Shown: positions 1 through 12,889 of the stretch, in pieces
Numbering within the stretch: the stretch's first letter is position 1
Layout: the number at the start of each line of letters is the position of its first letter
Assembly: GCA_027943335.1 (NCBI GenBank)
Contig: BSBK01007848.1
Location: 310,001 to 374,000 of the forward strand
DNA length: 64,000 bases
Direction: 5' to 3'
Origin: Chamaecyparis obtusa
Lineage: Eukaryota > Streptophyta > Pinopsida > Cupressales > Cupressaceae
Notes under the pieces: model-generated
The model's database searches: none
Seen by the model: only the letters and a program-made list of their open reading frames with translations
Told to the model about the DNA's origin: nothing
Made by a program: the position numbers and the translations under genes

Positions 1-911
1 AAGGACAATATCATACTGAATAATTTTACTTAATTCTTTCTATTATTAATTATTTCATTTTTATATAATTATTATTAAATATCAACATGATAAATATTGT
101 CATTATTATATAATAGTGAAATATATTTATTCTTTTATCTTTATACTCGCAACTTTTAAGGAATTGATCAAGTCAAAGGTGTCCGTCCCTTAAAGTATAG
201 TTATTAATGCTTGATCAACAAATTATGAATCCATTTGGCTAGCTATTGGCAAATTCCTCTATAATGTCTAAAAAGAGGTAAGAGATAAAAATAACTATCA
301 CTTCTAATTATGATTCAATCTCAAAGTTGTAAAAGTGGTGTTAAAGACATCAAGATCATTTTTAGAATAGTTCTTCTAACTAAACTAGTCAAAATTCCCC
401 TCGAGATGCAATCACAAATTCATTATCCATTTAATAAAAAGAATAGCATACTAGTTCATGGCCCTTAATTATTTATCAAATGAAACAATTAACAATCAAA
501 AGTCTTCAATTTATGTCATTAATAATTGAATCCATAAAGCATGCAAAATCATCAAATATAATTATATAGTTCAAATATGTGAATTCTTGACTTAGTCCAA
601 TTTACATAAGAACATCAGATAATTAACATATTTTACAGAGACACGACAACTTAGCTTACAAATTGCATCCTATGCCGCCATAGATCTACTGAAACTACTG
701 AATTGTTATATATATGTGTCTTTGTAATATATATCTAGATTCGCATATACTTTTATACACAAAAATATCAATTTAGTTTTCATTCTGCTTGTTCAGATTA
801 CAACTACCAACCTTAACCATCCTCACTAGTATATGAAACATGCTAACATTCTCAACATTTTCACCCACCTTTCATATTGTGTGATTCAAATTCAGGATGC
901 CCATTTTGACC
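1..911. other. AT-rich stretch without a recognisable gene
   Basis: No long ORF, RNA gene or repeat structure is visible here. The short plus-strand ORF beginning near 833 only mirrors the minus-strand ORF described next. Confidence 0.5.
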
Positions 912-1472
912 CTACTTATTGGCTAATTCAACTTCTAGATGCACATTTGACCTTGAAAATTCTGAATAATCTGCATCCAGAATGCTGGATAGACGTTGAC
1001 GTATTATCGCAACAATATCCCGTATTGGATGAAAATCCTGTTTAATCCGCATCCGGGATCCTGGATATCGTTTCCATCGTCTGTTGTCCATTTCCGGCTC
1101 TTCTTTGTACGACCTCAGGAAGAAGTACAATTTAATGCCTCTTATCCACTGTTCTAATTCACTTTCCCACGATTGCAGTTGTCTTTTCCACCGTTCCAAG
1201 TTTTGCATTTGTTTTCCCAATTCTTCCATGTTTTTATTAAGATACTCTTCAACATTAATCAGGAATTCATTAAAATTGTTGAGGAATATCTTCAAAGTTT
1301 TATCATGGAAATTCTCGAAATCGTAGAAACCTGTTTCTGCTTCTAAACTGTTCGCCTCTTCTTCCAAATCCTCCAGGTTGTCAGCATTTAATCCTATCAC
1401 ATTTGGTATCAAAGCTTCACAGACTTCTTTTAAACCCTGGAGGTGTCTTTTCAGATCTACTACACGGAACAT
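912..1472 (-). CDS. Hypothetical 186-aa charged, coiled-coil-like protein
   Basis: This ORF is open for 187 codons in AT-rich DNA, where chance ORFs rarely pass 80, and its base composition is less AT-rich than its flanks. The product is acidic at its N-terminus (an E/D-rich stretch around residues 30-45). Residues about 75-115 form a Leu/Gln/Glu/Trp-rich stretch with heptad-like spacing, followed by a basic segment around 130-145. No signal peptide, membrane segment or catalytic motif is seen. The start is the first ATG of the frame. It could be one exon of a larger gene, a captured gene fragment or a retroelement-encoded protein. I do not recognise the family and assign no function. Confidence 0.4.
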   Translation of the reverse strand: MFRVVDLKRHLQGLKEVCEALIPNVIGLNADNLEDLEEEANSLEAETGFYDFENFHDKTLKIFLNNFNEFLINVEEYLNKNMEELGKQMQNLERWKRQLQSWESELEQWIRGIKLYFFLRSYKEEPEMDNRRWKRYPGSRMRIKQDFHPIRDIVAIIRQRLSSILDADYSEFSRSNVHLEVELANK

Positions 1473-1918
1473 TACCTATAATTAAAAATATTAGTATTAA
1501 ACTACTTAATAAATGATTTGACAAAAGATTTGTCTACAAAGATTTAATTTTTCTTCAAATAATATAACAGACGGAAATAACCTATCGATGTTATTTTTCA
1601 CAGGAAAGAAAAGAACAGTGTAACCTTTAGATGCCTTTTAAAATTATTACTTCATTTACTATGATTTGTAGTTTTAAATTTATATTTTTTCTTTGATTGT
1701 ATTTGATAGATAATGGTTAGGATTTAATAGAAAAGGTTGCTTTCAAAAGGCCGGTGAATGATGCGATGAACTAATAAATACATCTAACTGCAAGTCTTCT
1801 ACGCTATTTATATGTACAATTAATCTTGTATCAATTGTTCTTTGAGAAATATAAAATTCATATTATATGGGCAATCACTTGGAAAGTTAATTTATTTAAC
1901 ATACACAAAATAATTTTA

Positions 1919-1921
<3 letters not shown>

Positions 1922-1969
<48 letters not shown>
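1922..1969. repeat. (TA)n microsatellite
   Basis: About 24 uninterrupted TA units. The surrounding 1473-2047 is AT-rich and shows no gene; the ORF running through the repeat is low-complexity Tyr/Ile. Confidence 0.95.
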
Positions 1970-1976
<7 letters not shown>

Positions 1977-2047
1977 TAGTACTCATTTTATTAATATTCT
2001 ATATAAATTTAGGTGACGATATACATTATATTGAATATGAAAATATA

Positions 2048-2521
2048 GGGGAGAAAGGACCTAATACCTATATGAATGGTTGTGATAAGACTTGTTGATT
2101 TCATACCCACACTTACTAATTTAATACCCACACTTGCTGATATAATGTCCATTTTTTGACATCATTGCACCAACAGATGTGACTTTAAAGCTATTATCAT
2201 AATGATGACCACCCATAATTGAATTAAATGTATCCTTAGTTGTAAAAAGTAGGCAATAACATGATGACACATTAGTCACACAAGTATGGGTACCTTTTTT
2301 GCATGACGATTGCTCTCACCTTTTTTGGGTTTCTTTGGACACCTTGTCAAAAAGCATGCTGATGTGGGGTCATTTTGGATGATGTGGCCTTGAAACCTTA
2401 GTTATAAGCAGAGGACTTGCCAAGTAAGCTGCTATAAAAAAAATTGGGGGTGATTTAAAATTTCCAAGTAGGATTTTGAGAAGCAAAAATTTAGGGTGCT
2501 CAACTACGGGATCCTCTCCCC
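2048..2521. mobile_element. 474-bp MITE with TA target duplication
   Basis: The left end begins GGGGAGAAAGGACC and the right end, read inward on the other strand, begins GGGGAGAGGATCCC. Each end is bordered by TA (2046-2047 and 2522-2523), as expected for a 2-bp TSD. There is no coding capacity. Internal CCCACACTT motifs are repeated near 2105 and 2132. The terminus closely resembles that of the 977-bp element at 62258-63234, so the two probably use one transposase family. A TA TSD suggests Tc1/mariner-type mobilisation, but the terminal sequence is not the usual plant Stowaway one. Confidence 0.6.
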
Positions 2522-4206
2522 TAGATTATAGGAACTATATTAGATGGTTTATTCTTTATTCAAATTATTCTACATTATATTTATTAAAAAAGAAACAAAG
2601 TAGGTCCTTATATTAATGTGAGGCAGAATACTAAGTAGAAAGTGAAGTAGAGGGGAAGCAATTTGAATAAAAAAAGTTTAAGATTTCTCAATGTTTTTTG
2701 TTAGGGAAAATAAATTTTTAAGGGACCCTAAAACCCTTTACAGAAAAGACATCCAACCAAAAAAGGAATAGACACTAACCAACCACTAGAAAACAACTAA
2801 CCATAAGAAACCAAAATAGGGGACGAAAACCCCAAAATGACTATGGAGCTTTCATCAAATCTTCAATCTTATGAATAATATCATAATTAATACTACAAAC
2901 TTTGTGAACAATGTTGCTAATGGGACTCTTACCTTTGTCCCTACTATGAAGACTAGTAGAAAGGCCGAGAACAAGGCTCAAACACAACTCTTGATTGATC
3001 GTCATATTCTTCTTTGAATTACTCTTCACACTTCTATAAGGGGATCTTAAAGTGCCCTTGGAGGGACCTTGAATGACATCAACTCATGCATTGAATTGTC
3101 TTAGCCCTTGTGAGCTATTTTTCATAGGTATGTGGCTAACTACCACAAGAATGCTTAATTGAGTGACAATCATGATGCCAAGCCACCTCTTTTATTGAGG
3201 GACACAAATATCTCAAGGCCCCTCTTTTCTTTAGGGACAATTTTTTCAAGCCCCCACTTTTTAGGGACACAAATAAGTTGCTTCTCATGCAATATATCAT
3301 CCTTGAGCAAGAAGATAACTTGGGATGATATATAAAACCTCGCCTTTGTTTCCTCCAGCCTCCTTTATTGCCTTTTATTTACATTCTATACATATTAGAA
3401 TCTTCAGAAATATAAACACAACCAAATCATAAACATGCCAAAGAATCAAAACACAAAATTATTCCCTATCATACCAAGTCACAAGCATTCATCCAAGTTT
3501 GGACCTTCAACCAAGCATACTTCATACTATACATAAATTTTAACCCTATCTAATTTGTGATGATGCATTCAAAGCTCAAAACTATAATAGCTAGATTTGA
3601 AGGTGTTCCCTTTAAAAAATCTAAATTTTCAAATGTGCAAGGCCATGATTCATTCATAGATAGTTGAAGTACATTCTAGAGACTTGGGAGGACATGTACA
3701 TCATCGGTATAGAAGCATCCAAGTTTTTGACATCTAGTCATTTGACAAATTTAGCAAAACTTAAATAATAAACCAAGCACCATAGCGTACCCTATGCCAA
3801 GAGGAAATGCATAAAGAGTATGTAACACCATTTACAATTACAATATATGTAGTAGGCTATTTAATCTTTTTGAAACTTTCTAGTAGCAACAACATTGGAC
3901 TTTTATTCCATTGTAAACCCCTCTTCAACAAATGGGCTTGTGAGATGATAAATACTAGATAAGATGTAAATTTTTCACTATGAATAGTAAAATACTGCAA
4001 AGGATCCTCCATATACACTAAAACCCATTGTCTGTCTTTTGGAAAGAATTTTTACAACTAGAACTCTATGTCAAGGAACACATACAACCAAAATTTTGTG
4101 TTAAGGAACTCAAATTCTTATTGCACCCAGTATATTTATTTTTTGATTACGTCGAACCAAACATCAAGCACATATCAATCTATTAATACTCACGCCATAA
4201 TATATG
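2522..4206. other. Gene-free stretch with degraded retroelement tail
   Basis: The part around 2700-3030 resembles the 3' end of the minus-strand retroelement at 40.9-43 kb: both have an 'aaaaccctt..aga.aa' motif followed by an A-rich segment, and there is a short minus-strand ORF at 2841-3029. From 3030 to 4206 I see only AT-rich sequence with no intact ORF. Confidence 0.35.
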
Positions 4207-4211
4207 GATAA

Positions 4212-4576
4212 TATAGGATTTAAGCAATACAAATCCACAAAACCCGAAGATCACTTGCATACAAAAACCTGTTACAAGGAAGTAGAGACAAGAAGAGGGC
4301 AAGGGTTTGACTCAAAAATATGAAGAAGAAAATATCCTCAAATAATGAATGAATTAAATGTACAATGGATCATCCTTATAAAGGAGATCGAAAGCCTTGA
4401 AAGGCAAACCCTAGTGCATGTAATAATTAGTTAAATTATTACAAGACTAATGCATGCAAGTTTATATTTAAAATAACTAGTGCATTTGTGTTTAAATATA
4501 AACAACTAAAGCAAAAGAGTTGACATCTTAAGAAGGGAGTAAAGTTAATTAATGTAATTAATACTTTACTCTAACA
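4212..4576 (-). repeat. 3' LTR of the nested minus-strand retrotransposon
   Basis: A 365-bp repeat matching 21282-21646. The outer terminal dinucleotide is mutated (TA instead of TG at 4212-4213), while the inner end keeps TGTTAGAG on the minus strand. Confidence 0.88.
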
Positions 4577-4588
4577 CCCCCCCTTAAG
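4577..4588 (-). promoter_or_regulatory. Polypurine tract of the LTR retrotransposon
   Basis: On the minus strand this reads CTTAAGGGGGGG directly against the 3' LTR. This is the expected position and composition for the plus-strand DNA primer used in reverse transcription. Confidence 0.8.
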
Positions 4589-5150
4589 ATGAGCAACAAT
4601 GCAGCTACAAATAATGCAAGAAGGAAGCAAAGGAAACTACAGTGTTGAAAAAAAATGGGTCCCGGTAACAAAAGGCATGTTCAGATACCCAAGCACAACC
4701 AAATCTCTGTAAAACAGAGAAATAGAGAAAACCCAATGGGAAAAAGCCATACTCCAAAAAGAAATAAAGACTAATCTGAAGGACTGAAGAAGCCTCCAAA
4801 ACTAGGAATGTTCCAAAAAATAGGAACAAAAATGAACATGTAGAACATCACTGAAGCAAGAAGATGCAAACTCTGTCAAGAAGTAACTGCTGATCTGAAG
4901 ATCCTCCACTGAAATAGAGCATGACCAAGTAGAGAAGGCTGTAATTTGTATGAGAGCCCTCAAATGACACTACTCGAATTACGAGGTAAACAACGGCAAA
5001 CAACTGAACTCAAAGATACAGATGGTATAGAACACCAAAGCTTGAAGAGTTGATCAATCAAAGATGGAAGAGTGCCTCTAAAAATAAGAAAGAAAGAGTG
5101 TCTATATGGTAAATGATCCATCTCACTGAAATGCATAGGTACCCAGCTAC

Positions 5151-5493
5151 TGTTACAAGTAGTAGTTGCCGTTGCACCAAAAGATCAACCTATTAATGCC
5201 CGATACAACCACTAGACTTATAGAAGACATAGGGGGCGGTTAAACCCTTATCATGAATCCTGAGGGGAGCGTTGAACATTTTTCCAACAATCTCCCCCTC
5301 AGTGTTACCTAAGGGTTTAAGGATTCAAACCTGTGACCAAGCTTTGATACCACTTGTGACAAGTAGTAGTTGCCGTTGCACCAAAAGATTGACCTATTAA
5401 TGCCTGATACAACCACTAGACTTATACAAGACATAGGAGGTGATTAAACCCTTGTCACGAATCCCAAGGGGAGTGCTGAATATTTTTCCAACA
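5151..5493 (-). mobile_element. TRIM (terminal-repeat retrotransposon in miniature)
   Basis: Two 139-bp direct repeats (5151-5289 and 5355-5493) begin TG and end CA. They enclose only 65 bp and are bordered by a perfect 5-bp duplication, GCTAC (5146-5150 and 5494-5498). On the minus strand the 65-bp core begins, two bases after the LTR, with TGGTATCAAAGC, a near match to the initiator-Met tRNA primer site. It ends in the purine tract CTGAGGGGGAGAT next to the other LTR. No protein is encoded. The LTRs start TGTTGGAAAA on the minus strand and differ at about 15 of 139 sites by hand count. I saw no 5S-like promoter, so it is not the Cassandra type. It sits inside the internal region of the larger LTR element. 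Confidence 0.92.
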
Positions 5494-6408
5494 GCTACTG
5501 CATCCGCCTAGTACATAGGAACAAATATTGAATACATAGCTCACACTATCGAACCAAGGAAGAAAAAGAACAATCAATAGAAACCCCCCATAATGCTGAC
5601 AAGAGAGAGGTGAAGAACTAAGAACATCGAAGGTGCAGTGAAAGTACAAACACAAAGAAAGATAACCTGAGGCTAATGTTGTGGAAGGAACACTCACCTA
5701 ACAAAGGTAGATGGCAAACAATGGCAAACATCAAACCCCCCATGGCACTTTATAATGGAGTGCAAGTACAAATAACACAAACATGTTCAAGATTCCAAGC
5801 ATCCAATAGAATGACACTTTAGCTCAGTACATGTGCATAAAAGAATGCTACAAAAGTGAAGAATACACTAGTCACAGAAGAGCGAAAGCTGCTGAAACAA
5901 AAGAACAGCCTAGGGTAAGAGTTTGGAGTTGGGGGACAATTCTGCGGTAGTCTTGTAGAAATGAGAGATGTCACTTGAAATGGGCGCCCATTTTAGATTC
6001 AGTCACCCAATCCTAAATTCAAAAAATGGGTGCCATTTTTTTTTCAAAACAGGTGCTTGTTTCTAATTTTTTTTTTTTAGAATTAAAAATGCATTTTAAC
6101 ACTTTAATTTTATTTTTTTAAAATGGGCACCCATTTTTTGAATTCAAAAAATGAACGACCATTTGGCCCCGTTTGTTTCGTGGAAGATGACAGGAATATG
6201 AGGATGATAACCCAATTATGACTCATATCCACTGTTTGGAACCCTAAAAGTCATAATCGGGTTATCATCTCAAAACCTGAATATGGGCCGAAAATGAGAA
6301 TATCCATCTTCCAGCCGAAGAGGTGGAATTTGTTTTGATAACCCGATTTTGGCATTTTATAAACCCAATTTGATGAATGGTTGGGTCCGCCATCTTCCTG
6401 TTATATTG

Positions 6409-6640
6409 TTTCGTGGATATGATTTATTGTTTCGTGGATACGACTGTGGCGAAGGCGATTTATTGTTTCGTGGATATGACTGTGGCGAAGGCGACTGTGG
6501 CGAAGGTGATTTATTGTTTCATGGATACGACTGTGGTGAAGGCGACTGTGGCGAAGGTGATTTATTGTTTCGTGGATACGACTGTGGCGAAAGGCGTCTG
6601 TGCATACGACTGTGGCAAAAGGCGTTTGTGCATACGACTG
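6409..6640. repeat. Minisatellite near the PIF left end
   Basis: Repeats of TTTATTGTTTCGTGGATA alternating with CGACTGTGGCGAAGG modules. The unit contains the GTTTCGTGG of the TIR, so it may have arisen by amplifying terminal sequence. It generates three overlapping spurious ORFs on both strands. Confidence 0.85.
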
Positions 6641-6966
6641 TGGCTGGTTTCCTGGTTGCGAAAGGCATTTATGTTCTCGCGAAATGTAATGAATTTTTTT
6701 TTTCTTTAAAAATACTTGTGGTTTGTAATGAATGGGGCGTGTGAAATGTTCGAGCAGTACGATAGTTCTGTGCTTTAGGGCCGTCATTATAGCAATGTTT
6801 TAAGAGTTTTAATACTCATAATAACATTACTCAGATTTGGCGAAGCTCTCAAAGGAAAGCTAACAGAGGAAGACGAGGGTTTCAATAAGGGGGTTTTTGG
6901 GTTGCTTGCAAGTTTGTCTTCAACTCATCCTGGTCTGCGTTATTCAAGGTACACTAACTCATCCTG

Positions 6967-7185
6967 TGAATGGTAGAAGAAACCCTGTTCTTAGCACGAC
7001 GACAATGTTGCTTCTCTACATTTGTAATATGGGTTTTTGTAATAAAGTTCTCTGCATAATATTTTTAAACTTTTGAATGTTATTTATGAATGGTAGAAGA
7101 AACCCTGTTCTTGGCACGATGACAATGTTGCTTCTCTGCATTTGTAATATGGGTTTTTGTAGTAAAGTTCTCTGCATAATATTTA
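6967..7185. repeat. Tandem duplication, unit about 119 bp
   Basis: Two copies starting near 6967 and 7086 share the GAATGGTAGAAGAAACCCTG core and an AATATGGGTTTTTGTA segment. A third, inverted and interrupted copy lies at 15955-16175 beside the palindromic array. Confidence 0.8.
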
Positions 7186-8589
7186 CTTTGTAGAAGAATT
7201 TATAAACCCCTATACGCCTGGTGTTAGATCCTTGAAGTCATTAAAAATGCTATGTCTGTTGAGACGATTCCATGAGTTCACTTTTGATGCTATTTTTGAA
7301 ATCGATGATAACCAGCAATAAATTTGTGTGCCGTCAAAATAAGGAAACTGATTGAGAAAACCCAGTGATAAATCAAGCTACAGCTACATATCAAATCTCA
7401 TTAAATCTTTGGAACTATTTCCATTTAACATTATGTATAATGATAAAATCACTCATCAACAAGCCATATATTTCCCATACTTGAAATATACGTTATATAT
7501 TAATTCCCATATATATAGAAAAAATCATTTCACTGGTGCTGGATTATATATGATTTTCTGTGTATTTACTGATAGTTCATGATGCGCCGTATATTTCCCA
7601 TATTTTATGAAGTTAGAAATTTGATGGCAACAATGAAATTCACACAATTTTTACCAGAAGCATTCAAATTTAATACCTAACTACTTGTGAGTGTGCTAGG
7701 TCAAGATAAACAAGGAATCTCCAGTTATCACATTTACCATAGAACCCCATGAATAATGCTATAGAAATGGTATTAGATGAGGCTTGTTTCTTTTCTATTC
7801 TGTACTCAGATTATACTTATTCGGGATCTTCTTCCTCCTATTTGGATATTTGTATTAGTTTCTTGACCACGTGTTAGTGGTCCACAAGTGTATTCTATTT
7901 TTGTTTTTGTCACTTGCCATTTTTGGTCCTCTCCAGCATTTTCTCTTCCTAGATCTTTCTATTGTAAACTGGTGTGCTTCCAGTCCCATTGAGCTATTTT
8001 TGGTTACTTTAAAAAATTGTATGATCTCTTTGAACTATTTTGATGAACTTCAATTATTCTAATATGATATTTTTCAAAATCTTGATTGCACTATCACTGT
8101 TGGAAATTGAACAGTTACTCATCTGTCTGCAACATTCAGGTATTAATACTTTATTTTTGTAACTCAATCAAACAGTCAACATGCTTTTAGTTTTTGCATT
8201 TTAATCACTGTTCACATTCTCGAAGAATTTTAAAATAGAAGGCTATACAAGTTTGTTGATTGAGAGAGGGCAGAGCCCTTAGAATCAACACAATAAATGG
8301 CTCCACAACATACAAAGCTAAATAGAAGCAAAGCAAAAAGAGTCGGGAAAGACTGGCTATTTATATTTGTTTCAGATGAAATCAGGAAATGCACTGAATT
8401 TAATTTGGGAAGATAAAAAATTTTAGAATAAAAACCGATAGTGTTTTCCCCCTTTTACACACCTTAAGCCACTCAGATTTAAAAATGGTAGAACAACACA
8501 TCATAATTGCTGTGTTGTTCGATTCAGGATTATATAATCGCTGTTCACTACATCATAATTGTCTAGGCTTAGAGGTTCAGTAGACTAAT
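7186..8589. other. Gene-free interior of the PIF element
   Basis: AT-rich DNA without a convincing ORF or repeat. The short plus-strand ORFs at 7352 and 7871 have no recognisable domain and are treated as chance. Confidence 0.45.
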
Positions 8590-9413
8590 CACCATATTTT
8601 TGTATCTCAATGGAGATATGCCAAGACATTGCTTGACAAGTTCAGATTGATGGATTCCAAATCCATGTCAGGTCCTATGGAGTGAAGATTGAAGTTATAT
8701 GTTTCTGATCCATCTCCTTAAGTAAATGCAACTCTCTATTGACAAATGATCACAGGTCTGATTTACTTGATATACACTAGAGCGGATGTTAGTTTTCTTG
8801 TTATTTACCTTTCATGATTCATGCAAGAACCAAAGATATGCCTTTGGAAAGCAACAAAGAGGATACTAAGGTATTTCCAAGTCACCATGAATCATGGTTT
8901 GGAATATAAAAGGAATGATAAATTCTTCTTGACAAAATACGTAGATGTAGATTATGTAGGTTCTGTTAATGGATTTCACATCTACATTTTTTTTCTTCTC
9001 GGGTTCAGGTCCTATTTCTTGGGGAAGTAAGAAACAAGCCATAGTTTCTCGTTTCTCAATGGAATAAGAATATTATGCACCAAGTGCAGGAGTTTGTGAA
9101 GCAGTTTGGCTGTGTCACATATTAGAAGGATTGGGAGTACCACAAAATCAATCCACAATCCTCAATTGTGACAATCAGAGTGTTCTGAAGCTTGTTCATA
9201 ATCCAAAGTTTTACGAATGGACCATCACCAAACATATCAAGTTGACCGTCACTTCATTCAAGAACATGTTCGGCAAAACAACACTCAGCTCCAATTCTTT
9301 TCAACTCGAGAATAATGTGCTGATATCGTCACTATGCCTCTCGGACATGTCAAGTTTGAAATTTTTCAAGATTCTCTTATTAGTACTTTAAAACAATGAT
9401 CTAATAAGGGGAA
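8590..9413 (+). pseudogene. Ty1/copia pol C-terminus (RT end and RNase H), degraded
   Basis: Conceptual translation, with stops and frameshifts, shows the hallmarks of the end of copia pol in order. IFVSQWRYAKTLLDKF and a PME motif occur at 8590-8690. WKATKRILRYF and GLEYKR follow at 8840-8910, then YVDVDYVGS, a degraded form of the DADWAG motif, at about 8940. SWGSKKQAIVS and a degenerate EAEY-like segment occur at 9010-9080, then CDNQSV at 9170. A stop follows PME near 8685 and others interrupt the 9060 region. After the coding remnant, AAGGGGAAA then TGTTGTATA (about 9405-9422) looks like a polypurine tract and LTR start. Gag, protease and integrase are absent. It lies inside the PIF element and probably inserted there. 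Confidence 0.8.
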
Positions 9414-11940
<2,527 letters not shown>

Positions 11941-12165
11941 CTCAACTGTGTAGTTTTTTGAGTGAAACTCATTGACCCATGATTCGTGAGTAGTGGCGAT
12001 GCTCACAGAGGTGAAGCATCGGGACTTCCCGGTAGGTCCCGGTGCTTCACCTCTATGAGCATCACCTAGATTCATTAATTCTCATGGGTTCGTGTTGAAC
12101 CAGTAGTCATGAATCATGGGTCAATGAGTTTGACTCAAAAAAATACATAGTTGAATCCTGATAAC
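11941..12165. repeat. Foldback element, about 225 bp
   Basis: The core GATGCTCACAGAGGTGAAGC (from about 11998) is mirrored by GCTTCACCTCTATGAGCATC (to about 12063), with a short CCCGGTA-type loop. Outer arms are also mirrored: CTCATTGACCCATGATTC near 11968 against GAATCATGGGTCAATGAG near 12113. Two interrupted inverted arms of 80-100 bp therefore form a foldback MITE-like structure. No TSD could be fixed. Confidence 0.75.
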
Positions 12166-12189
12166 AATATCATATACTCATCCACAGTC

Positions 12190-12366
12190 GTATCCACGAA
12201 ACAATATATCGTATCTACGAAACAATATAACAGGAAGATTGCGGACCCGACCGAGAATCAAATTGGGTTTATAAAATGCCAAAACCGGGTTATCAAAACA
12301 AATTCCACCTCTTCGGCTGGAAGATGGATGTTCTCATTTTCGGCCCATATTCAATTTTTGAGATGA
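12190..12366. repeat. Inverted internal copy of the PIF left arm
   Basis: Reverse-complement match to about 6262-6440, including CCACGAAACAAT, AACAGGAAGAT, the AAATTGGGTTTATAAAATGCC region and CTCTTCGGCTGGAAGATGG. It ends abruptly at GATGATAA, where the TATCATATTCAG repeats begin. Confidence 0.8.
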
Positions 12367-12640
12367 TAATATTCAGCAATCATATTCATGAACAACAGTA
12401 CCATATCCAGTATCATACAGCAGTATCATATTCAATATCATACAACAATATCATATTCAGTATCATAAGCATGTTCATATTCAGTATCATATTCATGAAC
12501 AACAGTATCATACAACAGTATCATATTCAATATCATATTCAGTATCATAAGCATGTTCATATTCAGTATCATATTCATGGACAGCAGTATCATATTCATG
12601 AACAGCAATATCATATTCATTATCATATTAGTTGGTTGTT
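12367..12640. repeat. TATCATATTCAG repeat array, left of the transposase
   Basis: Repeated TATCATATTCA(G/T) and CATGAACAACAGTA motifs in one orientation. The array at 15621-16675 has the same motifs mostly in the opposite orientation. The two arrays bracket the transposase and Myb genes. Confidence 0.85.
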
Positions 12641-12714
12641 AGGGTCGATAATGTCATTTTGATTCAAGTTTTCGTATATCTCTTGATCTTGCTATGATAT
12701 CTTAAGAAAAGAAT

Positions 12715-12870
12715 GAGGCTTTTCTATGTATGTGGGTATGTTTCTATGTATCTATGTATGTATTTATCTATCTAATTGTTTATATGTATGAACTATCTCA
12801 CCCTATATATCTATGTATGTAGGTATGTATCTATGTAACTATTTATCTATCTAATTGTATATATATGTAC
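12715..12870. repeat. TATCTATGTATG-type simple repeats
   Basis: Imperfect tetranucleotide-style repeats (ATGTATCTATGTATGTA) directly upstream of the transposase. They end in a pyrimidine tract and the acceptor-like ATGTTTTCAG at 12873-12882, eight bases before the transposase ATG. Confidence 0.7.
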
Positions 12871-12889
12871 CTATGTTTTCAGGCCATTG

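Noticed and set aside
4212..4576. Two independent solo LTRs at 4.2 and 21.3 kb
   Set aside because: Each LTR lacks its own pair of duplications, but the outer flanks share GATAA, and PPT and PBS sit on the inner sides, so they are the two ends of one element.
5151..5493. Cassandra-type TRIM with a 5S rRNA promoter
   Set aside because: No 5S-like internal promoter boxes are visible in the 139-bp LTR.
6349..6787. Three overlapping 110-131-aa ORFs on both strands
   Set aside because: They are translations of a minisatellite whose unit length avoids stops; no non-repeat domain is present.
12276..12662. 128-aa ORF of repeated His/Tyr/Gln/Ile
   Set aside because: It is the TATCATATTCAG repeat array read through.
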